From contig NC_133164.1 of assembly GCF_040802235.1 (NCBI RefSeq), positions 91,194,302 to 91,258,301 of the forward strand: DNA of 64,000 nt, read 5' to 3'. The notes beneath the pieces were generated by a model, which saw nothing but the letters and a program-made list of their open reading frames with translations, was not told the DNA's origin and did no database searches. A program made the position numbers and the translations under genes. Positions 36,131-47,745 of this stretch are shown here, one piece after another. Numbering within the stretch: the first letter of the stretch is position 1; every line of letters begins with the position of its first letter. Source of the DNA: Manis javanica. Taxonomy: Eukaryota; Chordata; Mammalia; Pholidota; Manidae.

Positions 36131-36839
36131 CTTTCCTTTTCCAAAAATCCCAATGATTCCATGTTTATAGCTGAGCAGCTTTTTAGCCTGTTTCTTACCC
36201 ATTGCAGAGTTCTAAAGGTCACTTTATTTTGAACTATCTCAGTTCCTTTTAGTCCAAGCTTGCTGTGATTTCATCAATGCATCTAACACTGTGGATTTTC
36301 TATGAATTTTATTGGTGTTTTCTCCATGTTTCAAATACTACATCCATAATTCTTTTTCATATTAGGCTGCTATGGAAGATTAAGATTCTTAGATCTTAGT
36401 TATTAGATTCTTAAGATTCTTAGAAGCCCTTTTGCTTAAATGAGAGGATCTACTAGGTACTGCTTTAAATCTGTCTGAAATTTTAACAAAGGGTCTTACA
36501 ACCGCATTTTACAGTTGGTTTTTACCAAGGTCATTTGTTAGTTGGACAGATTGGGAATGAGCCTGTTTTATTTTAAAACCCAGAAAGTCTTAGACCCTCT
36601 ATATTTCCTCTAAATTCTGCTTGCAAACAGAATATCTTATTGTATACAGCTAGAAGCACCTAAATGACTTTCAACATATTGTTTTGAACTCTCAGCCAAA
36701 CTCACAAGTTCATCAGATATGGTTTCTATCTTTCAAACTGCTATAGGCAATTGTTTTGCCAATTGTTTTATTGCTACATTTCATAGGTAACTGCATTCCC
36801 AGTTTGCAGTAGTAATATTCTTACCCCTTTTCCTAGGTT

Positions 36840-37150
36840 AGACCTGGCTTCTTCACATGTTAGTCTCAGGTCAACATTCCAAGAGGATGAGAGCAGATGC
36901 TGAAAGGCCTCTTGAAGACTAGTTTCAGAAGTTACACAGTGCCACTTCCAACATATTCTATTTGTCAAAGCAAGTCACAAAGCCATCCTCATTCAAGCAG
37001 TGGGGAAATAGACTCCATCTTTTGTTGGGAGAAGCAGAGCCCAGTTCTGCTCCCTGCTGTGGTTTCCAAGTGGCAAAGTCATGTTGCAAAATGGTGGGAA
37101 TAAAAAGGGTAGGGAGAATCAGTGTGGCCATCCTTGCAAAAACTACCAAG
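36840..37150 (+). repeat. MER-type interspersed repeat, copy 1 (family not named)
   Basis: TTACACAGTGCCACTTCCAA, then CATATTCTATTTGTCAAAGC, AAGTCACAAAGCC and GGGGAAATAGACTCCATC form a recognisable ancient repeat. Related sequence occurs at 54810-55190. I cannot assign the family with certainty. Confidence 0.4.
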
Positions 37151-38125
37151 GCTGGTGTGAGCATACAAAAAGTTCTCAAAAACATATCTTTTCTCAGAAA
37201 GCTACTGGGGTATGTATTTACAAAAATAAAACATGTAAGCCAAAAATATAATATAAAATGATCTGGGAATCAGGTGCTCCTATACAAGAGAGAAACCGAG
37301 GAAACTCCCCAGAAGATATGGCTGAGAGAACCACATTCCAAATTGGAGAAAGATTGAGGACTCCCAGAGGAATCTAAGAAGGATGTCTTAACAGAAAATA
37401 TAGCAATCAAGAGTTATTTGGCAGCATTGAAAGAGGCATTTTCAGAGCTGTTGCAGGATGTGAGAAGTTCTAACTAGCTGTTCAAGAAAAAAAATAAGCC
37501 ACTGAGAAAAACTGAGGCGAATATTAACTTCAGAAAAAATAAAGCTGTACAACAAAGGCTATGTAATCACGTGTACTTCTTGGCACAAAAATGAACAACT
37601 ATTAATATAATCATCCTTTAAAAAAATCACAGAATAAGAATTTAACTAAAATTGAGATAAAGCTATATTGGCAGGAAGTGGTCTGTAATAAAGCCAAAAT
37701 CCTTAAAGTCCGTGTATTGTCTAAAATTCAGAGATCAAAGTATAGCAGTGTACTTACATTATTTAGAAATTAATGCCTGTAGAAGTTGGGTGGGATGGCA
37801 GTGAGGGTTGTAAAACAGGGGACTGGTTTTTTTGTTATAACTTTTTATTGCTCTTGACCTTTAAAACTAAGAGAAAGCATTACATTACTGAAAAAGAATG
37901 ATTTCAAAAAAATAGGTTGAGGAAAAAAATTGGCTCTTAATCAGAGGAAAAACTTATTGCCAAGAGCAGTTTTCAAGGGAGTTGTCAGGGCACAAATCCT
38001 TAAAAGAATTAAGGATAACCTATATGAATAACATTTTTAAAGGTTTCATTTTAGGTGCCAGTCACAATTTGAAGTTTTAAAACTAAAACTAAGTAAGACA
38101 ATTCCAATCCTGAAAGTATTGTAGT
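37151..38125. other. Intergenic sequence, nothing recognised
   Basis: AT-rich sequence between old repeats. No gene or repeat is recognised. Confidence 0.4.
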
Positions 38126-38129
38126 TTTG

Positions 38130-39250
38130 TAGAGCAGGCTTATAGGTAAGCATGTATTTATAATGCCATATGAAAAGTGCTACAATAGTGATATGTAGAA
38201 AGTAATTTGAGATCACAGAGGAAGAGAGACAATCCTGGTTTGGAGTGGAGTTGGAGATAGCTCTCTAGAAGAGCTGACCTTAGAAATGAGTGTTGAAGGA
38301 TAAATGGGTTCAGCTGGCTAACTAGATAGGGAAGAGCATTCCAGGTTGAGAAGCTCACCACGAAAAATCTCAGCATGTTTGGGAAAGGAAGTACACTCAG
38401 TGTGGCTTGACACAGGGTGTGAAGTGGGGATTGACCAGAGATGAGCCTGGAGTGCTAGAATGCAGCAGATCTTAGAGGGTCTTATGAGTCATGCCAAAGG
38501 GATTGGCATGTAAGAATTTTACCCTAGGTTGTGACACATCAAATGCACATCTTAGAAAGTCACTGGCTCTGGGGAAGCCAATGGAAGATCAAATGCAGGA
38601 TGCAAGACTGAGGAAGGGAGACTCATTAGAATGCTAGCATAGGAAGCAAGAGCCAGACAGGAGGAAAGAGTTGAGAAATATTTCAGAGGCTGGTTAAGTG
38701 ACAAGTCATAGTACCAAGTGTAACATAGAGGATTCAAAGATGAATCTGATGTTTGTTGATTCATCAGACATTTATTGTGTACCTTACCTATTCTGTGCTA
38801 AGCACTCTGCCTGGCACTGCCAAGTGCCTGCATATAGGGTTGAAAACAGAATGGCTCCTGCCCTAGAGTAGCTTACAGTTTAGTGAAAACATGGAATAAA
38901 TTAAAAGTAGTTGTAGCTGTGATGCTCTATCCATAAGAGGAGAACATAGTCCAGAGGGACGTGAGAAGCTGCCAAAGAGGGAGAAGGTGAAGCCAGAGTG
39001 GGTAGAGCTACTGAGGTTGAGGGAAAGACAAGTGGTCCAGGCGACAGATCCTGCTGAGAAAGTGGGTAGCAGGGCTCAGGTGTCCCCAGATGAGGCAATT
39101 AGGAAGGCACTGATGATCTCAGAATAGCAGGGATGGTTGCCTACCAGATGTCATTGGGTGTGGAGCAAGGAGTTTGTGAGGAAGCTGAGAATACAGCTCT
39201 CTTTCAGAAGCTGGTCAGAAAGTGAAGAAGAGATAAGCCAGCAAAAGCTT
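38130..39250 (+). mobile_element. Ancient L2-like sequence, two stretches
   Basis: The first stretch (about 38130-38720) has AAAAGTGCTACAATAGTGAT, GAAATGAGTGTTGAAGGATA and GGGAAGAGCATTCCAGG. The second (about 38755-39250) begins TCATCAGACATTTATTGTGT, with GTGCTAAGCACTCTGCC and AGTAGCTTACAGTTTAGTG. Both read in the sense of the common L2 3' region. They are strongly diverged. Confidence 0.5.
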
Positions 39251-39324
39251 TATAAAGATGTAGTTTCATAAAGATGTATCTTTTAAAATGAAAACACTTG
39301 AGCATTTTTTCTCATCAGGACCAA

Positions 39325-39475
39325 CTATATAACTTGTGGAGCCTGGTGCACTATGACAACTTGGGGCCTTTTGATAAATTATTGAGATTTTAAAGACAGC
39401 AACAGCAGAGAGTGAAACTATTGTCAGGCTCTTCTAAGTGAGAGGCCCTGAGTGACTGCACAGGTTGCAAGCCAG
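39325..39475 (+). repeat. Decayed DNA-transposon-like repeat (uncertain)
   Basis: GTGGAGCCTGGTGCACTATG, then GGGGCCTTTTGATAAATTAT, AAGACAGCAACAGCAG and GTGACTGCACAGGTTGC resemble a widespread MER-type element with a '...actgcacaggtcgca' end. Family unassigned. Confidence 0.35.
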
Positions 39476-40245
39476 GAAGCCTCAGGGAATGGAGCCAAGG
39501 GAAGAAGGAGGAAGGGGGCCAGGTCAGTGACAGAAACTAGTCCCGGAGCAACTGGGAAGGGAAGGATTCAGGATCCGGAGGGAGGTAGAGCCTTGGGCAA
39601 GAGGAAAACAGGGCTTTGGTTATCTCCTGAGAAGGGCAGATGGAGGCTGGAGATGGAGGATGGAGGCGAAAGGGTGCTGGAAGGGGAGGACATCATGGTG
39701 GGGAGATGGCCTTCTTTACTGAATAATCTGTGGGTAAAGTGATAGAAGTCTGTGGCAGTGTGAGTGGATTGGGAGGCTGTGCTGAGCAGTGCTGAGGAGC
39801 CTGGGGGGCAGGGATGAGTCACTGAAAGTGGCTCCACTGCCAGCAGGCACGTGACAGATGGGGCCGAAGCAAGCCAGGGACTCCAGGGAGAGGTGAAGTG
39901 GAGGGAGCAATGTGGCGAGGACTCCCCTAAGATGATGGCCTGGAATTCATGTTCGGACAGCGGTGAGAAATGGGGTGGCCGGAAGGACTGGAAGGCTGCT
40001 GAGTGGGGAGGAAGTTAAAATAGAGAGGGAAGGAGGCCCGTGTCTAAGGGGTAGAATCTTGGTGTTATTATTCTGGCCATGAGCTGGTGGTAAAGTTGGT
40101 GTAAGACCTGTCTAGAGGACTCATTCAGAGTTAAGTAGCAAAAGTAAGGAGAGCTGGAAGTTCTGCTAGTGTGTGCGAAAGTGTCAAGGGTCATTGCTAT
40201 TTTAAGACCAGGCATACCTTATCCATGCCTCCTATATGACCTAAA
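39476..40245. other. GA-rich upstream flank of the FHOD3 CpG island
   Basis: G/A-rich sequence with no recognised exon. Open frames here are biased by composition and show no family match. Confidence 0.4.
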
Positions 40246-41108
40246 GGAACCGTGAACTTTGCCGTAGCCTGGAATTGGAGAGAGCCGCGAATTCTTATTG
40301 AAAACGAAGGGGGTCGCCCGTGAGCAGCGAGGAGAGCGGTGGCCGGCAGAGATAAAAGAGTCTTGCTGCTCCCGCTTGGCCGCGGCCTCGGCCAGATTGC
40401 ACACCTTCGCAATAAGGCCCTAGCGGGTTCCTAACTCCGCCTGCCAGTCCGCAACCTGGTGACCTCGTCTGAAGCGGCTCCCTTCGGCCCCACGAAGTCC
40501 AGCTAGGGCTTTTGGAGACCTAATCGGTCAGAAGGCAGAGGTGATGCGGAGGATCAACCAGCACCCACCAGGCGGCTTGGTTGTCAGGCCCGGCGCTGGG
40601 GTCCTGGAACAGAGGCTCGCAGTACCCCACTGCTCTCGCCTGGGGAACCTTTGACTTATCTCTTAAGAAGAGCTTAAGAAGAGCCCCGGCTCTCTGTCTC
40701 ACCCTCCTTCTTAGCTTCCTTCTCCCCAGGGGAAGCCTTGCCTGGGCTCTAGGTGGCTGCCACCATCCCGCTTGGTGCTGGAGGTAGGCTTCGGACTTCC
40801 TGGTACCCAGCTGGGGTTTTCCGAATCCGGGCAGCAGAAGCCCGGCCCCTGGCGCCTTCATCTGGAAAGGGTTAAGCCCTCTGCTAGAGGGCGGCCTTGT
40901 CCCCCACCACCGCCCCCCATTCCGGTTCCCGAACTCTCAGGGGTGCAGCTCGGCCGGCGCTCCCCGGCTGCCGGGCGCACGTGCAGCTGGAGGCGCAGGC
41001 GGCGCTCGCGCTACCGGAGTCCCCGGCCGCCGCCAGCGGGCTTGGCGCAGGGCTGCGGATGCCGCGCTAGCGGTTCTGCCTTTCCTTTCCCCGGCGTGTC
41101 CCTTCGGT

Positions 41109-41396
41109 ATGGACAGCAGGGCCAGCCCTAGGGAGCCGGAGGAGGGGAGGAGCCGGAGAAGGAGGGGACGGAGGAGACGGAGGGGAGGGAGGGGCCCGCC
41201 AGCCCCGCCCCCGCCCCGCCCCCCGCGGCCCGAGCCCGGGCTGCAGCCGGGCGCGCCTGAGCCTGCGAGCCCGCAAGCCAGCGAGCGGCGGCCGCGGCCT
41301 TCCCTGCTCGCGGTTGGCCCCGGCGCCCCGGCCTGCGGTCCCGCTCATCCCGGGGCCCCCGCTACCCGGGGCAGGGATGCATCATGGCCACGTTAG
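41109..41396 (+). other. Upstream ORF overlapping the FHOD3 start
   Basis: A 95-codon frame starts at ATG 41109 (MDSRASPREPEEGRSRRRRG), is rich in Arg and Pro and ends at TGA-type stop 41396, 13 nt into the FHOD3 frame. It matters only if transcription starts upstream of 41109. A second upstream ATG, at 41377 in a third frame, opens a long frame running through the exon. Neither is likely to encode a functional protein; they could lower translation of the main frame. Confidence 0.3.
41131..41198 (+). other. G-rich purine tract, G-quadruplex prone
   Basis: About 68 nt almost only G and A (GGAGGAGGGGAGGAGCCGGA, then repeated GGGGAC/GGAGG units) lies 190-250 nt upstream of the FHOD3 ATG. Many runs of two to four G could stack if transcribed into the 5' UTR. 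Confidence 0.5.
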
Positions 41397-41548
41397 CTTG
41401 CCGGGTGCAGTTCTTGGACGACACGGACCCTTTCAACAGCACCAACTTCCCCGAGCCGAGCCGGCCGCCGCTGTTCACGTTTCGCGAGGACCTCGCGCTC
41501 GGCACCCAGCTGGCGGGGGTCCACCGGCTGCTGCGGGCGCCGCACAAG
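41384..41548 (+). CDS. FHOD3: FHOD3, first coding exon
   Basis: This exon encodes the first 55 residues, starting MATLACRVQFLDDTDPFNST, continuing NFPEPSRPPLFTFREDLALG and ending in VHRLLRAPHK. I recognise it as the N-terminus of FHOD3, a diaphanous-like formin that nucleates and bundles actin in cardiac and other sarcomeres. These residues belong to the N-terminal GTPase-binding-like domain before the FH3 region. The start has A at -3 and G at +4 (CATCATGG). The donor is CACAAG|GTACGG, phase 0. The next exon must lie beyond 64000. FHOD1 differs clearly in this region, so the paralogue assignment is firm. Confidence 0.95.
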
Positions 41549-43609
41549 GTACGGCGGGGCGGGGCGTGCTGGGCCCCCAGGTGGCAGCCGCTGCCTCAGG
41601 ATGCGCCGGGATGGGGGCGCGGCGGGCGGCCTGGGCTCGGCTCGTCCCCGGGACACAAGTGCCCAAGGGCAGACGTTCCCCCCTCCCCGTTAGGCAGAGG
41701 TGCCCCGGGCACCCGCCGACTGGCGCGGGATCTCCCCGCCTGGCTAGGAGGCCAGCCCCGCGCTGTGGCTCAGTGCCGGGGGCGGCCGGGGCTGAGCAGG
41801 TGCCGCGCTGGCCGGAGGCGGGATGGAGAAGGTTCCCCGGCGTTCCGCCGTTAGCTCTGCAGGGTGGGCGGGGTGGGGCTCGGACGCCAGCAGTCGGTCC
41901 TGGCATCCGGGCCGGCGCCTACCCCGGCGCAGAAAGAACCTGGTCCCAGGGGACTCAGGTTAATCGGAGGAGAGCCCCGAGTGGCGCCCGGGACACAAAC
42001 CTCTCAGGCCTCTGGGGCCGCTGCGGGTGGCCGCAAGACCCTCGCGACAAAGCACGCTTCCCGGGGACACCTCCACCTCCCCTGGGTGGGCACCGACGAG
42101 GACGCCGGGCGCGCCTGCGATAGGGCTCGGAGTAGCCCGTTTTTCTTAGGAGAAGTAGGTGGCCTTGGGGACCTTGGAGGAGCTGTGGCTGTGGGAGGAG
42201 CGGCGGGGGGCGCGGAGGGGCGGCGCGCGCACAAAGCCCGAGTCTTGCTTTGCCTGAAATGAGTGTCCCTTGGGAAGAATGGCTTCTCAGTCCACCCGCT
42301 AGGGTTTTGTTTTTTTTTTTAACCCCTTGCTGGAGGTCAGGCATCCTGCAGAGTGTGTTTTGCAAAGAGCTGGGCATTTAAAGCTAACCATTTAGTTAGT
42401 TACCCAGAAGAACCAATCTTCCACTTAAAACAGACTGCACCTTGAAGAATTACTTCCCCCGTACATTTTTTTTTTTTTTTTTTGCTTAGGGTTCTTATCA
42501 ATGCTTGAAGATGATTTATTCTTTGAGGATCAACACTGATAAATATTTGGAGGAGATAACCCTTGATGCCAAGAAGAAAAATTGATTTTTTAAAATTCTT
42601 TAGATTTCTGTATGATGTTCACCTGCCTGGGAAGTGGAGGGAGAGGCTATGTGTGGAAGCCGGTGAACTCTGGCAGTGGTGTTTTTCTCCCTCTACTAGT
42701 AGTATATCAGTGCTCCTCCCACACACTTAATTAGTAACCTGTTTTCAGGAATGAGGAATGGGGCAGTTCTTTCTCATTTTCTCTGTATTGGTGCAGAACA
42801 GATATAGTCATCATTTGTGGGAACCTCTCTCTGGCCATAAAGCAGATTGGATTGGAAGACAGACTGAATGATGTATTGTGGATTCAGTTTATCAGAATCA
42901 CTTCTGTAAATTATTTGGTTCTTTCCAATCAGTGGATTCAGTTAAAAGTCTACTTTTAGGGGCTTCGTCAGCATCCTGATATTCCATTAATTATGGTTTC
43001 TGATTATTGTGATCTTTTGTTGAAATCACAGAAGACTCATAATTGTGGCCTTATGACCTTGAAGTGGTTTCCTTGGATTTCACTCACATACATGAGTTGA
43101 CCTTTCATGCTGGAAGCTGAAGTACGTTTTTATGTTTCCATGGAATAGCCCCATAGTCTTGATTCAGCCTTCCTGGTCTGGTGGAAAATCCCGATGCTCT
43201 AGCATTGCTGCCCTCCCTCCCCCTAACTGGAAGCCACAGCACAGCAGTTGTACTGGATCACAGAACTTTCTGAGGTATCCCTTGTGGGAGAAACAGAACA
43301 AGTAGATATCCACACAGACCCTTGACCCCTTGTCTTGGGGGCCAGCCAGACTTCATCTCAACAGTCTTTTACCCAGAGACCTCTGTGGTATATTGTGATT
43401 TTTGGCTTTGTTTTTCACATCCAGAACTAAGTGAGTAACTGATTCTATTCACCAAGGTTCTGTAAAGCAGAATTCAGGGCATTTATGTGCCTATGTGCAC
43501 ATTCATATTTTAAAATGCTGGTTCATTTCCAGCAGGGAATCTTAAAATTGGATGATTTGCTTGTGTAGGAAAGAGCCAATGAGTTTTGAGCACCTGGCAT
43601 GCAGGTGTG

Positions 43610-43805
43610 TGCTCTGCCTGCAATGTCAGTGCATGATCTCATTTAATATTACACACCTCTGTGAAGTGGAGACTTTTACTATCCCTGTTTTACAGAGGAG
43701 GAAACTGAGGCAGAGAGCAATTAAGTAACCTAATTTCTCTGCTAGTAGTGGGGAGCTGAGATTCAAACCAGGATTGTGTGACTCAACCCCCAGCACTATT
43801 CTGCT
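43610..43805 (-). repeat. MIR
   Basis: TACAGAGGAGGAAACTGAGG, then CAGAGAGCAATTAAGTAACC and GAGATTCAAACCAGGATTG, is a clear antisense MIR. Confidence 0.8.
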
Positions 43806-44264
43806 TCCTGGGCCAGGTGTTTAGTTGTGCATAGAAGCAGCACCTCCTGGGGGTTCCATTTCATTAACTTGGGATGTTCACCAAATCACCTTTGTGTGCC
43901 AGGTACTTTTTGGCCTGGGGCAGGTAAATGTTACAAGCATGAATAAGAGCCTTGAGGCTGAATTCTTGGCCTGGTAGAGTTCACATTTAGCAGTGGGACG
44001 TAGTTACCAACCCTGCTGTCAATCAGCTAATGGTGAGGGAGTGGGCAAGCTGTCATCCCAGCTCCTGCTTTGGGTAAAGCTTCCTGTGCCACAGAGAATG
44101 CTTCTTCCAGGTGCCACTGAGCCAGGCCTTGGCTACAGGAGGGTTTCTTGGGGGAGGGCATTCTTATGCATGGTGGAAAGAGAGAAGAAGTGTGACTGTG
44201 GGAGATGCAGACACCCTCAGTGTGCTCAGCACACTGTATCCTGCACATACGAGTCCCTGGGGGA

Positions 44265-44395
44265 TAGACTTTTGCTTCAATTAGATCGCACATACAGGAA
44301 AGTGTGCAGGGCGTAAGCGAGCAGCTGGATGAATTTTCACTAAGTGAACACACCTGTGTAACCAGCTCCTAGAAGACCCCTGCAGAAGGTCCTAA
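44265..44395 (-). mobile_element. Old L1 3' fragment
   Basis: GATGAATTTTCACTAAGTGA, then ACACACCTGTGTAACCAGCT, resembles the antisense 3' region of an ancient L1, the same type as at 405-665. Confidence 0.45.
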
Positions 44396-45109
44396 TTTGT
44401 AAAGTTCTCCTAGAATTCTCTTGTGCTGGAAGACTTTGAATTGAATAATGTCTCAGGCCCTTCCTAGCCAAAACTTGAGTCTGTGCATCTTTTTTTAACT
44501 TAATGATATATTACTTTAGTTCCTGTCTACTGACTCCATTAGAAGTTAGTTGTTCACTTAACTAAACTATCATCTTGGACAAAAACAATACATTGTGTTT
44601 ATTATGTTTTATCTTTTTTGTTCAAAACTGCTAGATTGAAAAAAGAAGCTCCAGATTTTTATAGCAGTCTCAGGGAAGACGATTAACTAAATGAGCCTGA
44701 TAACGAAACAGTCAAAACAGATACTGAATTCTCACTGGGGAGATGGTCATTTTGGTGGTTATATGCTTTGTCTGGATTAGCTGAGGCTTTTATTTTCATA
44801 AACAAGTGTTTATTTTTGGTTTATTGTTTTAAAAGAGAAAATCAAAAATATAAATATACTTCTAACTTAGAAAAAACTATGTCACCGAATTAATAAATCA
44901 CAGACCTTTCAAAACTTAAATGTGTTTGGATTGATCGATATTAAAAACTAAGAATCTAAGCATTCTTGTTTCCCTTTGATAGAAAACTGGAACTATAGGA
45001 TGTTTTTACAAAAATGTGACAACTAGCTTACATGTCAAAATGGCAATTATGACTTAGTAATTTAATTCAGGAAATGTTTTGTGCCTTCTGTGGACCAGAC
45101 GGAGTACAG

Positions 45110-45320
45110 TGATAATAGTGACCATGTCCTAGGCACTTGCCTGAGCCAAGCACCGTCCTAGACTTGTATCATCTCACCAAGTCCACAACTGCCCCATGGG
45201 TCAGGGACTGGGATGTTGGGATGTTGTATCTCATAGCAGAAGAGACCCAGAGAAGAAGGAAGTCACCTGGTCACACAAGTGGGAAGTTTCAGAGTTGGCA
45301 TTTGATACCAGATTTGAGTT
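45110..45320 (-). repeat. MIR
   Basis: GCACCGTCCTAGACTTGTAT, then GAAGAGACCCAGAGAAGAAG and TCACCTGGTCACACAAGTGG, is an antisense MIR. Confidence 0.6.
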
Positions 45321-45511
45321 CTTAAGACCTCCATTTTTGAGTCTTGGATGTCATCCTTCCTGGTGGCCCATCCATGTTTCAGAGTTCCATCCTCTCGTTG
45401 TATTAGCCTTCATTGTATCATGTTCATTCCCTTCTCACTACCTTTGTCTTTGTGGTTATCTCACTACCTCAGCTATTCCACCTGTAAAACAGCCAATAGC
45501 AGTGATGATTC

Positions 45512-45655
45512 GAGCCTTGGTTCTCCAACTGTGCACTGGGCATCACCTAAGTCTCTTATTAGAAATCTGCTCTCAGCCTCCCCAGAGCTGCTGAATCAGA
45601 ATGTGCATTTTCCTTAAGATGCTTTGGTGATTCCTTTACACAGTGGAATCCTGAG
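45512..45655 (+). repeat. MER5/MER58-type hAT DNA transposon remnant
   Basis: CTTGGTTCTCCAACTGTGCA, then GGGCATCACCTAAGTCTC, TTATTAGAAATCTGC and CTGCTGAATCAGAATGTG, follows the non-autonomous Charlie-type elements. The terminal repeat is decayed. Confidence 0.6.
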
Positions 45656-46055
45656 CAGTGTGGATCAGAGGTCACTTAGGTCAGGCTATCAGTATGTGGG
45701 TGTTCTCACTGTCTCCCTTGTTGCAGATAACTTCCTTGAGTGTGAAGACCTGGTCTTCCAGCTTTCCAGTATTTCCCTTGAAGCTGAATAGTGCTAAGAT
45801 GGAGTGAGCACTAAGATGATTGATCAGTGTTAGTTACAGAACACGAATCCACTGGTATTATTGCTCTAATGAATTTTCACCTTAATCCTCTTAAGGGACA
45901 CATCTGTTTGCTACATTACATTAAGATTTTTAAAAGATGAGATCATTAGTAAAGTTGGCAAGTGTGTTGTATCACATAGCATCTTCAGACAAAACTGTTT
46001 AAGAGCCCTGCAAACTGCTAAGAGTGTCTGCACTCAAGTTAAATTGACTGACTCT

Positions 46056-46130
46056 CCCGTAATTAGCTCAGTTAGTTAGAGCTGTGTTATTAAGATCAGG
46101 ATCATGGGATTGAACACTTTATGGGTCAGT
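46056..46130 (+). repeat. tRNA-Ile-like pseudogene or tRNA-derived SINE
   Basis: TTAGCTCAGTTAGTTAGAGC, then TGTGTTATTAAGATCAGG, ATCATGGGATTGAACACTTT and ATGGGTCAG align along the full length of tRNA-Ile. The A-box-like part is well kept. The B-box region and anticodon loop are mutated, so it is not a functional tRNA. Confidence 0.65.
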
Positions 46131-46264
46131 TGGCTTTGCTTCTTCATGCATGGCCATAGAAGGCATCAGTATACCAGCCAGATGTTCAGCAAGTGCTGTC
46201 ATGGCTCCCTGCAAGGATCTGGGATGGAAGGCACTGGTAGAAATCTTTGGGGGGGAAAGGCTAA

Positions 46265-46485
46265 AATATAATGAGCTGGTGCTGAGCACTGCACAGTAGA
46301 AGGCCAAGCATAACTTCATTTATCTTAATAACAATTCTAGCAGACAGACAATGGTATCCGCAGTTAACATATGGGGAAGCTGAGACACAGAGAGGTTAAG
46401 TAGGTTATCTAAGGTCACACTGCTTTTAAGTGAAGGAGCTGGTCTTTTTTTACTCCAAAGCCTGTAGCCAACTGTGTCCCATTAT
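46265..46485 (-). repeat. MIR
   Basis: GGGGAAGCTGAGACACAGAG, then AGGTTAAGTAGGTTATCTAA, GGTCACACTGCTTTTAAGTG and GAAGGAGCTGG, is a well-preserved antisense MIR. Confidence 0.8.
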
Positions 46486-47559
46486 TAGAAAACCAGCAGA
46501 GCACATGCTATCTGTGCAGGGAGAGGTGGAAGGGGGAGAGCCGGGGGCTGACTGCAGTGCTTTATTCGTGGCTGCCTGTCACAGGGCTCTGACTTAAATA
46601 GTTGTGCTCTGATAAGTCCTTCCAGTATTGCGCTCCTTGAGCCTGCGCTTTTTGTCCTCAGAGTCCAACCTGAGTCCCTCTGAGAAACAACAGGACTGCC
46701 TTTGCCCTCCCCCTCTGGACTCTGAAATGTTAGTTCTTAATGGTGGCAGCTTTAAAACTGATTAACAAGCTGAGGCCAACTCAGGAACACCCCTCCCCCA
46801 GACTTTTTTCTTCTCCATGGTTTATTTCTCTCTAAAGATGAAACTTTTGAACACTTTCAAACTTCTCTGTCTTCAGATGGAAGACAGTCACCACTCCTGG
46901 CAACCTCCACGCCATCTCTAGGTGATGTCCCTTGTTGCCAGTGGCAGGCTCAGGAGTGTCCTCGTTTTGAATCTGGCTTTCTCATTAGAGTAGCTGGTTC
47001 CACTTCTGTGGGACATTCTGAAAATCATGGGTTTGTCAGCATCTGCTCCTTTATGGAGACAATCAGACTGCTTTTTGTTTTTGTTTTTGTCTTTTTAGCT
47101 ATTTTATTGGGAAGTGTTTCTGGGTCTTTTTCTGAACTAAGGAAGAAAGAATGGGGAAAATTAAGTTACAATGAATGTTAAGCCTCACCACAGGGATGCA
47201 ATCAGCAAAAACCAGATTGTGGGAAATTATAGTTTCTCCAAAAGTTAAATTGCAAAGAAAAAAAAAAGGTGGAAAGAAATCTTAGATTAAAAAGAGATTT
47301 AAGAGATTTATCAACCAATTGCAATGTGTGGCTCTAAGTGGATACTGATTCAAACACAGTGTGAATAAATATTTGATCATTGGACACTTGAATAGTGACT
47401 AGTCAGTATTAAAATTATTAAAGTTAAATTAATAAAAAATAGAAATAAAGTAAAATTAATAAAAATATTTGGTATTAAAACATTAAAGTGTGATAGTATA
47501 ATGATTATGTTTAAAGAAGAGGTTGTATCTTTCAGAGATACATGCTGACATATTTACAG

Positions 47560-47745
47560 ATAAAATTATGTGATGTCTGCAATTTGTTTCAAAATAATCC
47601 TGGGTGAGGGGCAACTAAGTGGCAGAGTATACAGATGAAACAAGATAGACCATGAGTTAAAACTGGATTATAGGTATATGGGGGAGTGTCATGCTATTTT
47701 CTATACTTTTACATATGTTGAACTTTTTAAATAAAAGAACTAAAA
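47560..47745 (+). mobile_element. Old L1 3' UTR fragment
   Basis: TTTCAAAATAATCCTGGGTG, then AGGTATATGGGGGAGTG, ATGCTATTTTCTATACTTTT and TAAATAAAAGAAC, resembles a sense L1M 3' end with its tail. Confidence 0.5.

Larger units (their letters stand above)
40250..42245. promoter_or_regulatory. FHOD3: CpG island and promoter region of FHOD3
   Basis: GC content and CpG density rise sharply from about 40250, peak between 40880 and 42100, and fall off after about 42245. The island covers the first coding exon at 41384-41548 and about 1.1 kb upstream. There is no clear TATA box, as expected for a CpG-island promoter. A purine-rich G-run tract lies at 41131-41198. The transcription start is not determinable from sequence; the 5' UTR probably lies within 41000-41383. 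Confidence 0.85.

Noticed and set aside
36962-37261. 99-codon frame (MSKQVTKPSSFKQWGNRLHL...) as a possible gene
   Set aside because: It lies inside an interspersed repeat whose related copy at 54810-55190 has no matching frame.
41314-42262. Long frames of 130-270 codons on both strands in the CpG island
   Set aside because: High GC removes stop codons, so long frames are expected there. Only the 55-codon piece ending at the GTACGG donor matches a protein family.
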